Source: DAOTXR01 sp034435375
Lineage (GTDB): Bacteria > Chloroflexota > Anaerolineae > Aggregatilineales > UBA3940
Assembly (NCBI GenBank): GCA_034435375.1
Contig: DAOTXR010000030.1
Span: forward strand, 1-52,168
DNA: 52,168 bases
Reading direction: 5' to 3'
The notes beneath the pieces were generated by a model that saw nothing but the letters and a program-made list of their open reading frames with translations, made no database searches and was not told the DNA's origin. This document shows, piece by piece, positions 33,603 to 41,749 of this stretch. Numbering within the stretch: position 1 is the stretch's first letter; each line of letters starts with the position of its first letter. A program made the translations under genes and the position numbers.

Positions 33603-34319
33603 TTACTCAAAGAAAGGAGGGCGTTGCTCCCGGACAGGCTCCGTCTGCCCCTCAACTGGTTTGCGGATGTTCAATAGATTCATGTGCTCGGCCAGCAGAG
33701 CGCGGCTGGCTTTGATATCGCCTGCTTCGATGGCGTCTACGATCCGTTCGTGGTAGCCCCATACCATGCGATAGTAGGAGAGGTCACGGTAGAGGTTCAG
33801 ACCGAAAGCCTCGTAGGCCTCCCAGAATGCCTCAAGTATGCCCTGTACGAAGGGATTCTCCAACCGCGAGAAGAATGTCATGTGAAATGCGCGATGCTCA
33901 GCCGCAGGCACCTGGATGGGTTGCCGCTCCAGCGACCTGGAGGCTGCCGCGATCAGCGAGCGCAGCTTGCCGATGTCGCCTGGCCCAAGTTGGCTGACAG
34001 CCTTCTCCCAGAACTCTATCTCGAGCGCGTCCCGCACCTCACGGAGGTGTGCAAAGTTGGCCTCATCCTGCCCGATGGCGTATAGCGCACTGAGCGTGAC
34101 CGTCGGGCCAAAACGGTATGCAGACACCCGCGTACCGCGCCCTGGCTTGATCTCGACTAAACCCAGAACACGGGCGATCTCAAGGTCCTCACGGGTCTTG
34201 GCTACGCTGGCATTGAGCGCCTGGCTGATCTCCTGGATGGTCGGGAGCGTGTCACCAGGTTGGTAGCCATGCTCAACGATAAAACGAAGGATATCTGATT
34301 GTATCGCTGCATAACGCAT
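33603..34319 (-). CDS. GntR/FadR-type transcriptional regulator
   Basis: The 238-residue protein has an N-terminal winged helix (about 5-70; L-P-T-I-Q-E-I-S-Q-A-L-N-A-S near 26 and K-P-G-R-G-T near 58) and an all-helical FCD effector domain (75-225) with conserved His residues near 145 and 200 that usually bind a metal and a small carboxylic acid. Family members control lactate, gluconate, fatty-acid or amino-acid use. GGAGGGGG precedes ATG 34319. A perfect palindrome overlaps its presumed transcription start (34356-34370), suggesting autoregulation. Downstream targets could include the neighbouring iron-sulfur operon, whose last gene ends 158 bases upstream of this start; that is inference. 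Confidence 0.87.
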   Translation of the reverse strand: MRYAAIQSDILRFIVEHGYQPGDTLPTIQEISQALNASVAKTREDLEIARVLGLVEIKPGRGTRVSAYRFGPTVTLSALYAIGQDEANFAHLREVRDALEIEFWEKAVSQLGPGDIGKLRSLIAAASRSLERQPIQVPAAEHRAFHMTFFSRLENPFVQGILEAFWEAYEAFGLNLYRDLSYYRMVWGYHERIVDAIEAGDIKASRALLAEHMNLLNIRKPVEGQTEPVREQRPPFFE

Positions 34320-34355
34320 GGCTGCCCCCTCCACAGCATTTCCGCGATCGGATAA

Positions 34356-34370
34356 ATCAGATTATCTGAT
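34356..34370. promoter_or_regulatory. Palindromic operator-like site before the FadR-type gene
   Basis: ATCAGAT-T-ATCTGAT, a perfect 7-1-7 palindrome. It lies immediately downstream of the predicted transcription start of the regulator gene, a typical repressor position. Confidence 0.6.
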
Positions 34371-34381
34371 CAACTGGCTTG

Positions 34382-34387
34382 ATTGTA
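34382..34387 (-). promoter_or_regulatory. -10 box of the FadR-type gene
   Basis: Minus-strand TACAAT (34387-34382) with TTGTCG about 18 bases upstream. The start is predicted near 34375, just ahead of the palindrome. Confidence 0.5.
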
Positions 34388-34477
34388 CTCCATGTGGGAT
34401 AGGATCGACAAGAAGCAAAGAGGGGATTTTCGTCCCCTCGTGCTCATCTGCGTCGTGTCATCCGCAGGTTTCCAACT

Positions 34478-35500
34478 TCACAGCGCCTCGCTCAGGAGGT
34501 CGTGGGTCGAATTCTCCGGCAGGTCGTCTAGTGCTTTGACCAGTTCTTCCCGCACCCGGGCAAAGATCGCAGCCAACGGCAGATGTTCAGGGCACGCCTC
34601 CTCGCACATGCCGCAACCTGCACACGACGCCAGCCAGCGTGCGACCATTTCATGTGAAAGCATCTCCTCGCCATGCAGAGCGGCTTCGCTGGCATAGATC
34701 GGGCATACCGTCAGGCATTCCCGGCATGAAGGACAGCCCCTGAGATGCTCTACAAGCTTGTCCACATCCATCACCAGGTCTTCGCGCAATGTCCGGATCA
34801 CGCGCTCACGAGCGCGGGTGCGACGTGCTGTCAGCATGGCACGCATCCGCTCATGCTGGCGGATCAGGTCAGATGTCGCCAGGCCATCGGTGAAGGTCCC
34901 TAAGGAAACCTGCTGCTCAATTGCAGGGTTATGCACTGTGATCATCACCACCTGACGGGCAGGTAGCCCTAGCAGGTCGATAGTCAGGTCAGCCGACTCC
35001 GGCATGGGGGTGGTGCAGATCTGGCACGCCGGGCGATAGCGGTAGGCTGCAACACCGCCCTGCCGTGCAAACTGAAGCGCCTCGCTCGTCAGGCGGTCAG
35101 GACGACCGCGCCAGGCAAAATCCTCGGCGCGAAAGGTCCCGGTGCAGTCCACCCCAATGATCAGGATCGCCTCAAGGTCCAATCCGGAGCGCAGAGCCGA
35201 CTCGTTCAAGGCGCGAATCTCGCAGGCGCGCAGCACTGCTCCCAACCGTCTGTCAGGATGGTCCATGACATATTGGCTGACGATCCTGGCAGCATTGACA
35301 GTCATCAGCGGCGCAAAGGGATCGGCGTCTGCCAGATGTTCCACATCGTCGATGAGATGCAACTCGACAGCTACTGGCCCAGGCACCCGCACAGGAAGCA
35401 GCATGGCATCCAGTCCGGCATTCGCATATACCCCACGTAGGAACTGCTGGATAGTCCCCACAGGATCGCCGCGCATGTTGAGCATCCAATGGGTAGCCAT
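34478..35500 (-). CDS. FrhB/FdhB-like iron-sulfur oxidoreductase subunit
   Basis: The 340-residue protein joins an FrhB/FdhB C-terminal-type domain (R-A-C-E-I-R-A-L near 110, I-L-I-I-G-V-D-C-T-G-T-F near 130, and a C-Q-I-C pair) with a C-terminal pair of [4Fe-4S] motifs: Cys 256, 259, 262, 266 and Cys 293, 296, 299, 303. The FrhB family handles electrons between flavin or F420 and iron-sulfur carriers, and related proteins accompany hydrogenases, formate dehydrogenases and heterodisulfide reductases. It is the last gene of the minus operon with the b6/Rieske/HdrED-like genes. AAGGAG at 35514-35509 fixes ATG 35500. Its physiological donor or acceptor is unknown. Confidence 0.72.
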   Translation of the reverse strand: MATHWMLNMRGDPVGTIQQFLRGVYANAGLDAMLLPVRVPGPVAVELHLIDDVEHLADADPFAPLMTVNAARIVSQYVMDHPDRRLGAVLRACEIRALNESALRSGLDLEAILIIGVDCTGTFRAEDFAWRGRPDRLTSEALQFARQGGVAAYRYRPACQICTTPMPESADLTIDLLGLPARQVVMITVHNPAIEQQVSLGTFTDGLATSDLIRQHERMRAMLTARRTRARERVIRTLREDLVMDVDKLVEHLRGCPSCRECLTVCPIYASEAALHGEEMLSHEMVARWLASCAGCGMCEEACPEHLPLAAIFARVREELVKALDDLPENSTHDLLSEAL

Positions 35501-35583
35501 GCATCGATCTCCTTGTACCTGCCGCCTCAACAAGCCGAGCGTCCTATCTTGCGGGCAGCTACCAGCCTGCACTGAGTAGCTTA

Positions 35584-37485
35584 TCAGGGCTTGAGCTGGC
35601 TGGCAAGCACTTCGGCCACATCCAGCACCTGGATGCGCTCTCCCGCTCCCTGGGAGCGAATCGCATCGTCGAACATCAGCAAGCAGTAGGGGCAGGCAGT
35701 AGCCACAATGTTTGCCCTAGCATCCAGCGCGTCAGCCAGCCTGCGGTTGTTGATCCGCGTCTCAGCGTCAGTCTCCATCCACATCTGGCCACCACCACCA
35801 CCGCAGCAGAAGGCATTCTCACCCTGCCGTCTCATCTCAACCCGCGATACACCAGCCTGATCGAGAAGCCTACGGGGCTGACTGTAGACCTGATTATACC
35901 GTCCCAGGTAGCATGAGTCGTGGTAGGTGACGGTGCCTGCCACAGGGCTGCCACTGAGCGGCAACGAGGGCGCGATCTCATCCAGGAGCTGGGTGTAGTG
36001 CAGTACCTCATAGCTACCGCCGAACTGCGGGTATTCATGTTTGAGTGTATTGAAGCAGTGTGCACACTGCGTGACAATGCGCTTAAAGCGGTACTCACGC
36101 AGCGTCTCGATGTTCTGCTGTGCCAGCATCTGAAACAGGTACTCATGACCCAGACGCCGCGCAGTCTCACCACAGCAGGCTTCCGCATCCCCTAGTATAG
36201 CAAAATCCACGCCCGACGCATTCAGCAACTGTACCAGCGCTGCAATGGCTTTCTTGTTGCGGTCATCGTAGGCAAATGCACACCCGACGAACAACAACAC
36301 ATCCGTCTCCTGACCCGGTTCCAGGATGTGCACATCTAGGCCATCGGCCCATGCCGTCCGGTCCGCGGCGGGCAATCCCCACGGATTGTTCTGCCGCTCG
36401 ATGTTGCGCAGCGCCAGCCCTACCGAATTTGGGACCTTGCCGCTGGTCAACGCCTGATAGCGTCGGAGATCGATCACCTCTGCCACCGGGTTGACGAACA
36501 CCGGGCACTGCTTCAGGCATGCGCCGCAGGTGGTGCAATACCAGGCTGTGTGCTCGCCCAATGCCTCTTCCAGCGTGGCCATGGCCCTTTTGCCATTCGG
36601 CGCGACAAGCGAGTCAACCATCTCGCCGCGCAATGACTGGATGAACGTGCGCGGTGAGAACGGCATTCCGCTGCTTGCCGCCGGGCAGACCTGCTCACAG
36701 CGACCACAACGCACACACGCATCGAACGACAGCAACTGTTGGGAGGAGAACTCCGCCACCTGGCCAACCCCCAGTTGCTCAGCCTCCTCGATATTTTCGA
36801 TAGGAGGCAGGGCGCTCTCCCTGCGCAAGGGGTGCGCAAGGACGTTAAGCGGCCCAGTGACCAAGTGGCGGAGTTTGGTGAAGGGGATGCTGGCCACAAA
36901 AAGCACCCCGGCGCTCATGTGGAACCAGAAGAGCACCGAATGTGCGCTCTGCGCTGTCTCCGGCAGCATCCCCAGGGCTGCATATAGCCTCGCCACTGCG
37001 CTGCCCACCGGTGACCAGTTAGCCCACGGCGGCGCAGCGGCGAGGAGACGCAGCCCTTCCAGCGAAAACCCCAACAGCGGGATTATCAACAATAACCCAA
37101 CTGCATACCAGTCATCCCAGCGTGTCTCAAGTGTCGTGGGCCTCAGCACTGCGCGGCGAAAAGCGGCCATCAGTGCACCCGCCAGGATTGCCACCCCGGC
37201 CAAGTCCATCACCAGTTCATAGACCAGGTAGGCAGTCCCGCGCGGGAAGGGCAGTTCGATGAACGGGATGAATAACTGCATCTGCATCAGATTGATGGCC
37301 GTACCCAGCACCTGGATGGTCACACCCCAGAAGATCAGCAAGTGCATAATGCCAGGATAGGCCCTCTTCAAGACACGCGCCTGCGCAACGACATGGACGA
37401 AGAAATCGCGTACACGCGGCCAGATCGCAGCAGAGGGACCGCGAGATGTGGATGTAGATTCGGCAGTCAGCGCACCGGTGGTCAT
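35584..37485 (-). CDS. Fused HdrE/HdrD-like membrane iron-sulfur oxidoreductase
   Basis: The 633-residue protein combines a NarI/HdrE-like cytochrome b membrane domain (about 45-215, several helices with His residues), two [4Fe-4S] motifs (Cys 257, 260, 263, 267 and Cys 317, 320, 323, 327) and two CCG domains. The first CCG domain has A-C-C-G-E and Q-C-A-H-C; the second has F-C-C-G-G-G-G-G and A-C-P-Y-C. CCG domains hold the non-cubane clusters of HdrD/HdrB and are also found in GlpC, GlcF and LutA. The architecture matches DsrM/DsrK- or HdrE/HdrD-type quinone-linked modules fused in one chain. It overlaps the Rieske gene by ATGA and is likely part of the same complex. Confidence 0.85.
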   Translation of the reverse strand: MTTGALTAESTSTSRGPSAAIWPRVRDFFVHVVAQARVLKRAYPGIMHLLIFWGVTIQVLGTAINLMQMQLFIPFIELPFPRGTAYLVYELVMDLAGVAILAGALMAAFRRAVLRPTTLETRWDDWYAVGLLLIIPLLGFSLEGLRLLAAAPPWANWSPVGSAVARLYAALGMLPETAQSAHSVLFWFHMSAGVLFVASIPFTKLRHLVTGPLNVLAHPLRRESALPPIENIEEAEQLGVGQVAEFSSQQLLSFDACVRCGRCEQVCPAASSGMPFSPRTFIQSLRGEMVDSLVAPNGKRAMATLEEALGEHTAWYCTTCGACLKQCPVFVNPVAEVIDLRRYQALTSGKVPNSVGLALRNIERQNNPWGLPAADRTAWADGLDVHILEPGQETDVLLFVGCAFAYDDRNKKAIAALVQLLNASGVDFAILGDAEACCGETARRLGHEYLFQMLAQQNIETLREYRFKRIVTQCAHCFNTLKHEYPQFGGSYEVLHYTQLLDEIAPSLPLSGSPVAGTVTYHDSCYLGRYNQVYSQPRRLLDQAGVSRVEMRRQGENAFCCGGGGGQMWMETDAETRINNRRLADALDARANIVATACPYCLLMFDDAIRSQGAGERIQVLDVAEVLASQLKP

Positions 37486-37922
37486 GCTTCCTCGCCTCCA
37501 ATGTAAATCTGGCCGTCGTCACCAGTACGAACCACGATCACATCAAGCCCGCGAGGCGGCGGACCAGAAATCACCGAGCCATCTGCTGGATCAAAGAACC
37601 CATCATGGCATGGACACTCGATCCGCTTGGTCTCGGCGTTCCACTTGCAAATGCAGGCAAAGTGAGTGCAAACCGCTGAATAAGCCCGGAGACCCTCCGG
37701 CGTGTGGATCACGAGCGCTGGATAGCGTCCAAAGGGGATCACCTTAGCGCCCCAGACCGGCAAATCCTCTGGCTTACCAACTGCTACCGGCTCTGAGGGT
37801 ACCTCTTCGAGTTTCGCGGGGTAGAAGTAAGCCACGATCGGCACAGCCACGGCAGAGAATCCCGTCACAGCAGCGGCCCATCCCGCGACCTTCATGAAGT
37901 TACGGCGTGACATGCTTGTCAT
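37482..37922 (-). CDS. Rieske [2Fe-2S] protein
   Basis: Iron-sulfur subunit of a cytochrome bc/b6f-type quinol oxidoreductase. The 146-residue protein begins with a twin-arginine signal anchor (S-R-R-N-F-M-K, then a membrane helix to about residue 33) and has the cluster motifs C-T-H (Cys85, His87) and C-P-C-H (Cys103, His106); Cys90 and Cys105 are placed for the usual disulfide. The domain is exposed outside the membrane. Its stop overlaps the HdrED-like ATG, and it follows the subunit IV gene by 2 bases, so the stoichiometry is probably coupled. Confidence 0.94.
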   Translation of the reverse strand: MTSMSRRNFMKVAGWAAAVTGFSAVAVPIVAYFYPAKLEEVPSEPVAVGKPEDLPVWGAKVIPFGRYPALVIHTPEGLRAYSAVCTHFACICKWNAETKRIECPCHDGFFDPADGSVISGPPPRGLDVIVVRTGDDGQIYIGGEEA

Positions 37923-37924
37923 GG

Positions 37925-38332
37925 TCAGCTCACCTCCCCCCAGATCGTCAGAGCGACTATGACCGCGAGCAGCACTGCTGCCGCAATCAGGCGAATAAGG
38001 GAGGCGCGCCGCGATGTATCTGGCTTACGGTCAATGAACGGCCAGAGCATCAACACCAGCACTCCGACGATGGGGATCAGCACGCCCAGAGTCTTGGGTA
38101 CGAATTTGAGTATCTGATACAGGAACAGAAAGTACCATTCCGGCTTGACATGGGCTGGGGTATCCATGGGATCGGCAGGGGCTTGTAGCCCCACCGGGGA
38201 AAACGTTCCCAGAATACCTACGATGATGAGAACCACCAGCACTCCAAAAGATACCCACGCTTCGGTGCGCACGTGGTCGGGGAAAAACGGGATGCTGTCT
38301 TGCGTGTCGTGTGATTCGTTTGTGGTAGCCAT
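37925..38332 (-). CDS. Cytochrome b subunit IV-like protein (PetD-type)
   Basis: C-terminal half of split cytochrome b; forms part of the quinol-oxidation site. In 135 residues it carries F-F-P-D-H near 16, then P-A-D-P-M-D-T-P-A-H-V-K-P-E-W-Y near 52-67, where P-E-W-Y is the conserved quinol-site motif, and three membrane helices (about 27-45, 80-100, 112-132). It lies between the cytochrome b6-like and Rieske genes in the same orientation, as in b6f-type operons of bacteria. Confidence 0.93.
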   Translation of the reverse strand: MATTNESHDTQDSIPFFPDHVRTEAWVSFGVLVVLIIVGILGTFSPVGLQAPADPMDTPAHVKPEWYFLFLYQILKFVPKTLGVLIPIVGVLVLMLWPFIDRKPDTSRRASLIRLIAAAVLLAVIVALTIWGEVS

Positions 38333-38351
38333 GTCTGATCCCTCCGCCTGC

Positions 38352-39353
38352 TTACAGCGGCTTAGCGATGCCCTGCCGTCGCACCATCAGGAAGTGCAGC
38401 CCCATCAGGGCCACCATCATCACCGGGATGATCAGGACGTGAGCCGCGAAGAAGCGGCTGAGTGTCTGCTCGGTGACCGCCCAGCCAGCTCGCAGGAACA
38501 CCAAAGCCAATGGCCCTGCATCTGGGATGCCCCCCGCGATCTCGGTCCCGACTGTAGTCGCCCAGTAAGCCCGCTGATCCCACGGCAACAGATAGCCTGT
38601 GAAGCCAAAAGCCAGCGTCAGGATGAGGAGCAGCGTACCGCCCACCCAGTTTAGCTCACGAGGAGCCTTGTAGGCGCCAGTAATGAATACCCGCAGCATA
38701 TGGGCGACACACATCACGATCATGCCATTGGCAGCCCAGTGATGGATGGCCCGGATCGCGGCGCCAAAGCGCACTTCGTTCTCGATGTACTGGATGCTGG
38801 CGTAGGCTTCAGCAGGTGTCGGTTTGTAATAGACCGCCAACATGATGCCCGTCACCCCTTGAACCACGAACAACAGGGCTGTGATGCCCCCCAGGCAGTA
38901 GAACCACTTCAGCGCATGCTTGGGCACAGGCTTGGCCAGGACCTTCTCCAGCGGCTTCCTGATGGTGTAGCGCTCGTCTACCCAATCAGCAGCCCGCAGC
39001 CAGAGAGGTTTCCATGGCTGGCGTCTAACCCAAGTGCTGGCGCTGCGATACATCCCGAACGCAAAGAGCAACCCACCAAAGCCAAACAGCGCCCAACGAG
39101 AGACCGGCGTCCACAGGTTTTTGTCCTCACCGGCAAGATGGCAGTGCAGGCAGGTGTCCTTTTCCACCGGCCCGGTGGTTATGGACAGCCTGCTATCCGC
39201 AGCAGCCACAACTCGCAACATGGCAGATTCAGGGATTGCAGGTGGGATCTCAATTTCCTGGCTGTGCACCGGCAGGGGAATAATGGCAGCGATGGCAACG
39301 ACGCCAAACACCACCGCGACAAGCACCAGCAGCCAGCGGGGAACGACATTCAT
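38352..39353 (-). CDS. Cytochrome b6-like protein with N-terminal c-type heme motif
   Basis: The 333-residue protein has a signal-like hydrophobic start, a C-L-H-C-H heme c motif at 68-72, another membrane segment (about 88-105), and the cytochrome b N-terminal four-helix core from about 145. The b-heme His pairs are visible in A-I-H-H-W-A with C-V-A-H-M (helix B) and F-A-A-H with L-H-F-L (helix D). The usual b6 protein is about 215 residues, so the first 130 are an added cytochrome c module. Start ATG 39353 has GGAGGAG close upstream. It is the first gene of the operon b6 - subunit IV - Rieske - HdrED-like - FrhB-like. Confidence 0.9.
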   Translation of the reverse strand: MNVVPRWLLVLVAVVFGVVAIAAIIPLPVHSQEIEIPPAIPESAMLRVVAAADSRLSITTGPVEKDTCLHCHLAGEDKNLWTPVSRWALFGFGGLLFAFGMYRSASTWVRRQPWKPLWLRAADWVDERYTIRKPLEKVLAKPVPKHALKWFYCLGGITALLFVVQGVTGIMLAVYYKPTPAEAYASIQYIENEVRFGAAIRAIHHWAANGMIVMCVAHMLRVFITGAYKAPRELNWVGGTLLLILTLAFGFTGYLLPWDQRAYWATTVGTEIAGGIPDAGPLALVFLRAGWAVTEQTLSRFFAAHVLIIPVMMVALMGLHFLMVRRQGIAKPL

Positions 39354-39581
39354 GGGACTCCTCCGGCAAGAAAACGTTCATCGTGGGGAGCAGTTCTGCA
39401 TGACGCAGTGACATGCCAGCCTTTCACCAAGTCCGATCCGAAAAGGCTACCGGCAGAGCCACAGAAAGTTGAGCCAACTGCCATGACTTTCTGCGATCCT
39501 TCAGGCCAACTGAACAGCCTTGCCATAGCACTTGCCAGCAGGCAACGCTCTCTCTAGAGAGGAGCAAAACTTTCGCAAAAA
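39354..39581 (-). other. Long 5' untranslated region of the cytochrome b6 operon
   Basis: The predicted transcript starts near 39597, leaving about 240 bases before the ATG. The stretch contains a 12-base palindrome CTCTCTAGAGAG (39550-39561) and several short stems. I recognise no riboswitch or gene in it. Confidence 0.4.
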
Positions 39582-39595
39582 CTACCGACCGGTAG
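39582..39595. promoter_or_regulatory. TetR-family-type operator
   Basis: CTACCG-AC-CGGTAG, a perfect 6-2-6 palindrome followed by GTAG. ACCGACCGGT-like repeats are typical of TetR/AcrR regulators. It covers the first transcribed bases of the minus-strand cytochrome operon. No tetR gene is in the window. Confidence 0.6.
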
Positions 39596-39603
39596 GTAGA
39601 TTC

Positions 39604-39633
39604 AGTATAACATCGGGTCGAGACTCTCGTCAA
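39604..39633 (-). promoter_or_regulatory. Promoter of the b6/Rieske/HdrED-like operon
   Basis: Minus strand: TTGACG (39633-39628), 18-base spacer and TATACT (39609-39604) preceded by TGT (extended -10). This is a strong predicted promoter placed directly before the TetR-type palindrome. Confidence 0.7.
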
Positions 39634-39755
39634 CTACTCTCCAGCCAGAAGAGGATGATTTTCATCAGATTACGTGATGAATGACATATCCAAGCCTGGA
39701 ATACAGCGCATCCACTTCCTGCACGCCGCCCAATCAGGAACCCCCGGATAGTCTA

Positions 39756-39764
39756 TGGTATAAT
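39756..39764 (+). promoter_or_regulatory. ychF promoter (extended -10)
   Basis: TGG-TATAAT at 39756-39764; no good -35. The leader to ATG 39802 is about 30 bases and includes GGGAG. Between 39634 and 39755 nothing was recognised. Confidence 0.65.
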
Positions 39765-39801
39765 CTGCCCACTTCAGCACAGCCTGTACGGGAGCCACCA
39801 G

Positions 39802-40875
39802 ATGAAACTCGGACTCATTGGCCTGCCGATGAGCGGCAAAACGACCGTTTTCAACGCGCTAACCGGCGCAAACCGCCCGACTAACGTTGCTGTCCCCGGC
39901 AAGCTGGACGTGCAAGTTGCGGTTGTCGACGTGCCGGATGCACGCCTCGATCAGCTTTACACCATCTTCCGACCAGAACGCAAGGTCTACGCCAAGATCA
40001 CCTACGCCGACATCGGCGGCCTAACCAAGGGCATTGGAGAAGGAGGGCTGAGCGGACCCTTCCGCAACCAGCTCAGCCAGATGGACGGCTTCCTGCACGT
40101 CATTCGTGTCTTTGATGACCCCGCCGTGCCGCATCCCGAAGAGACTCTCGATCCCCAGCGCGATCTGGAGATCATCGATGGGGAGTTTCTGCTCACCGAC
40201 ATGGTGACGGTCGAGAATCGGATAGCACGTCTGAAGGAAGAGATGTCGAAGGGCAAGGATCGCGCCACAAACGAACGAGAGCTTGAATTGTTCGACAGGC
40301 TCAGAGCAGTGCTGGATGCCGAGACGCCGCTTCGTGAGATGGAGCTAACCCCTGATGAACGGCTGGCCATACGAGGGTACGGTTTCCTGACGCTAAAGCC
40401 CAAGCTGGTTCTGCTTAACATGGGGGATGAAACACGCGACCCCGCCGAGGTCGTCCATGCAGAAGGCCAAAATACCGCTGTGCTGGCGATCCAGGGCCGG
40501 CTGGAGGCAGAGATCAGCCAGCTTGAGGCAGAGGAGGCCGCAGCCTTCCTGGCCGAATATGGCATCGCCGAGCCGATGCGTGACCGCATCATCCGTGTCT
40601 CTTACGACCTGCTCCACATCCAGACGTTTTTCACGGTCGGTGAAGATGAAGTTCGCGCTTGGACTTGCCCCGTGGGCGCGACAGCTCAGCATGCCGCTGG
40701 TGAGATTCACTCCGACATGGAGCGCGGCTTTATCCGTGCCGAGATTGTACCCTGGGACGTGCTGGTGGAAATGGGAGGTCTTGCGGAAGTCCGCCATGCA
40801 GGAAAGCTGCGCCTTGAGGGCAAAGATTACATCATGCAGGATGGCGATGTGATGACCGTCCGCTTCAACGTATAA
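39802..40875 (+). CDS. ychF: Obg-like ATPase YchF
   Basis: Ribosome-associated P-loop NTPase of the TRAFAC class that prefers ATP. The 357-residue protein has G-L-P-M-S-G-K-T-T (7-15, P-loop), D-I-G-G-L near 70 (switch II region D-x-x-G-L), and N-M-G-D-E near 206 in place of the NKxD of true GTPases, as expected for YchF. A helical insert lies around 130-180, and a C-terminal TGS domain (about 275-357) has F-F-T-V-G-E-D-E-V-R-A-W and the closing D-G-D-V-M-T-V-R-F. Full length, all domains present. Confidence 0.95.
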   Translation: MKLGLIGLPMSGKTTVFNALTGANRPTNVAVPGKLDVQVAVVDVPDARLDQLYTIFRPERKVYAKITYADIGGLTKGIGEGGLSGPFRNQLSQMDGFLHVIRVFDDPAVPHPEETLDPQRDLEIIDGEFLLTDMVTVENRIARLKEEMSKGKDRATNERELELFDRLRAVLDAETPLREMELTPDERLAIRGYGFLTLKPKLVLLNMGDETRDPAEVVHAEGQNTAVLAIQGRLEAEISQLEAEEAAAFLAEYGIAEPMRDRIIRVSYDLLHIQTFFTVGEDEVRAWTCPVGATAQHAAGEIHSDMERGFIRAEIVPWDVLVEMGGLAEVRHAGKLRLEGKDYIMQDGDVMTVRFNV

Positions 40876-40890
40876 CGGAACCTGGACGGG

Positions 40891-41601
40891 CTAGGTCAGA
40901 TCATCAGGATCGTGCCAGTCCCGCCGAAACCCCCACTTGCCAATAAGAGGCACGAAACGTACCGGAGTCACCTGCCGGGTGTGAACCTTGCCCCCCTCGC
41001 GCCGCACATAGGCCAGAGTTTGCTCAAAGCTGTCACCCACCGGGATGACCAGCTGGCCGCCCTCTGAGAGCTGCGCGAGCAGCGGCTCTGGGACCTGGGG
41101 GGCTGCCGCTGCGACCAGGATGCCATCATAGGGCGCTTTCTCAGGGTATCCCAGGCTTCCATCTCCTACGTGAATGGCGATGTTCTGATACCCAAGCGCC
41201 CTGAGCTGCTCTTCAGCCTGAGCTGCCAGCTCAGGGATGCGCTCTATGCCTGTCACCTCTCTGACCAGCTCGGCCAGGATGGCTGTCTGGTACCCCGATC
41301 CAACTCCGATTTCCAACACACGATCGTCACGCCGGGGATCGAGAAGCTGTGTCATCAACGCAACAATGTAGGGTTGCGAGATCGTCTGTCCTGCTCCGAT
41401 GGGCAGTGGCCCATCATCGTAAGCCATATGGCGCACGTAAGGCGGCACAAAGAGGTGACGGGGAACCTTGCCCATCGCATCCAACACACGCTGGTTGCTG
41501 ATACCCCGCCGCGCGAGTTGAGACTGGACCATCTTGGCACGCGCCTGTCGGTAGCGCTCTTCGGCCTTGTCTACCTGAGACGAGAGACTCACGGCGCACA
41601 T
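40891..41601 (-). CDS. pcm: Protein-L-isoaspartate O-methyltransferase
   Basis: Repairs isoaspartyl residues in aged proteins by SAM-dependent methylation. Motifs: M-V-x-x-Q-L-x-x-R-G-I near the start, H-L-F-V-P, Y-D-D-G-P-L-P-I-G-A-G-Q-T-I-S-Q-P (substrate loop) and the SAM-binding L-E-I-G-V-G-S-G-Y-Q-T-A. At about 236 residues it is slightly longer than average. The start is ambiguous: ATG 41601 has the AGAGAGG site directly adjacent, GTG 41592 has proper 9-base spacing, and GTG 41625 would be leaderless under a TATAAT box (41637-41632). Divergent or convergent neighbours leave it as a single-gene unit. Confidence 0.92.
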   Translation of the reverse strand: MCAVSLSSQVDKAEERYRQARAKMVQSQLARRGISNQRVLDAMGKVPRHLFVPPYVRHMAYDDGPLPIGAGQTISQPYIVALMTQLLDPRRDDRVLEIGVGSGYQTAILAELVREVTGIERIPELAAQAEEQLRALGYQNIAIHVGDGSLGYPEKAPYDGILVAAAAPQVPEPLLAQLSEGGQLVIPVGDSFEQTLAYVRREGGKVHTRQVTPVRFVPLIGKWGFRRDWHDPDDLT

Positions 41602-41631
41602 CCTCTCTTTGCAACGCGGGGGCACATTCTC

Positions 41632-41637
41632 ATTATA
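41632..41637 (-). promoter_or_regulatory. -10 box of pcm
   Basis: Minus-strand TATAAT (41637-41632). The predicted start near 41625 coincides with an in-frame GTG, so either a leaderless or a short-leader message is possible. Confidence 0.55.
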
Positions 41638-41749
41638 CGGGACTCTGCCTGGTCACAGTAGCCCCAGCATATGACATATGTGGGCGGAAAGTGAGGCAAC
41701 AAAGCGCAGAGCAGGCCGATGGCCTGCCCAATCATGTGGCGCAGTGATC

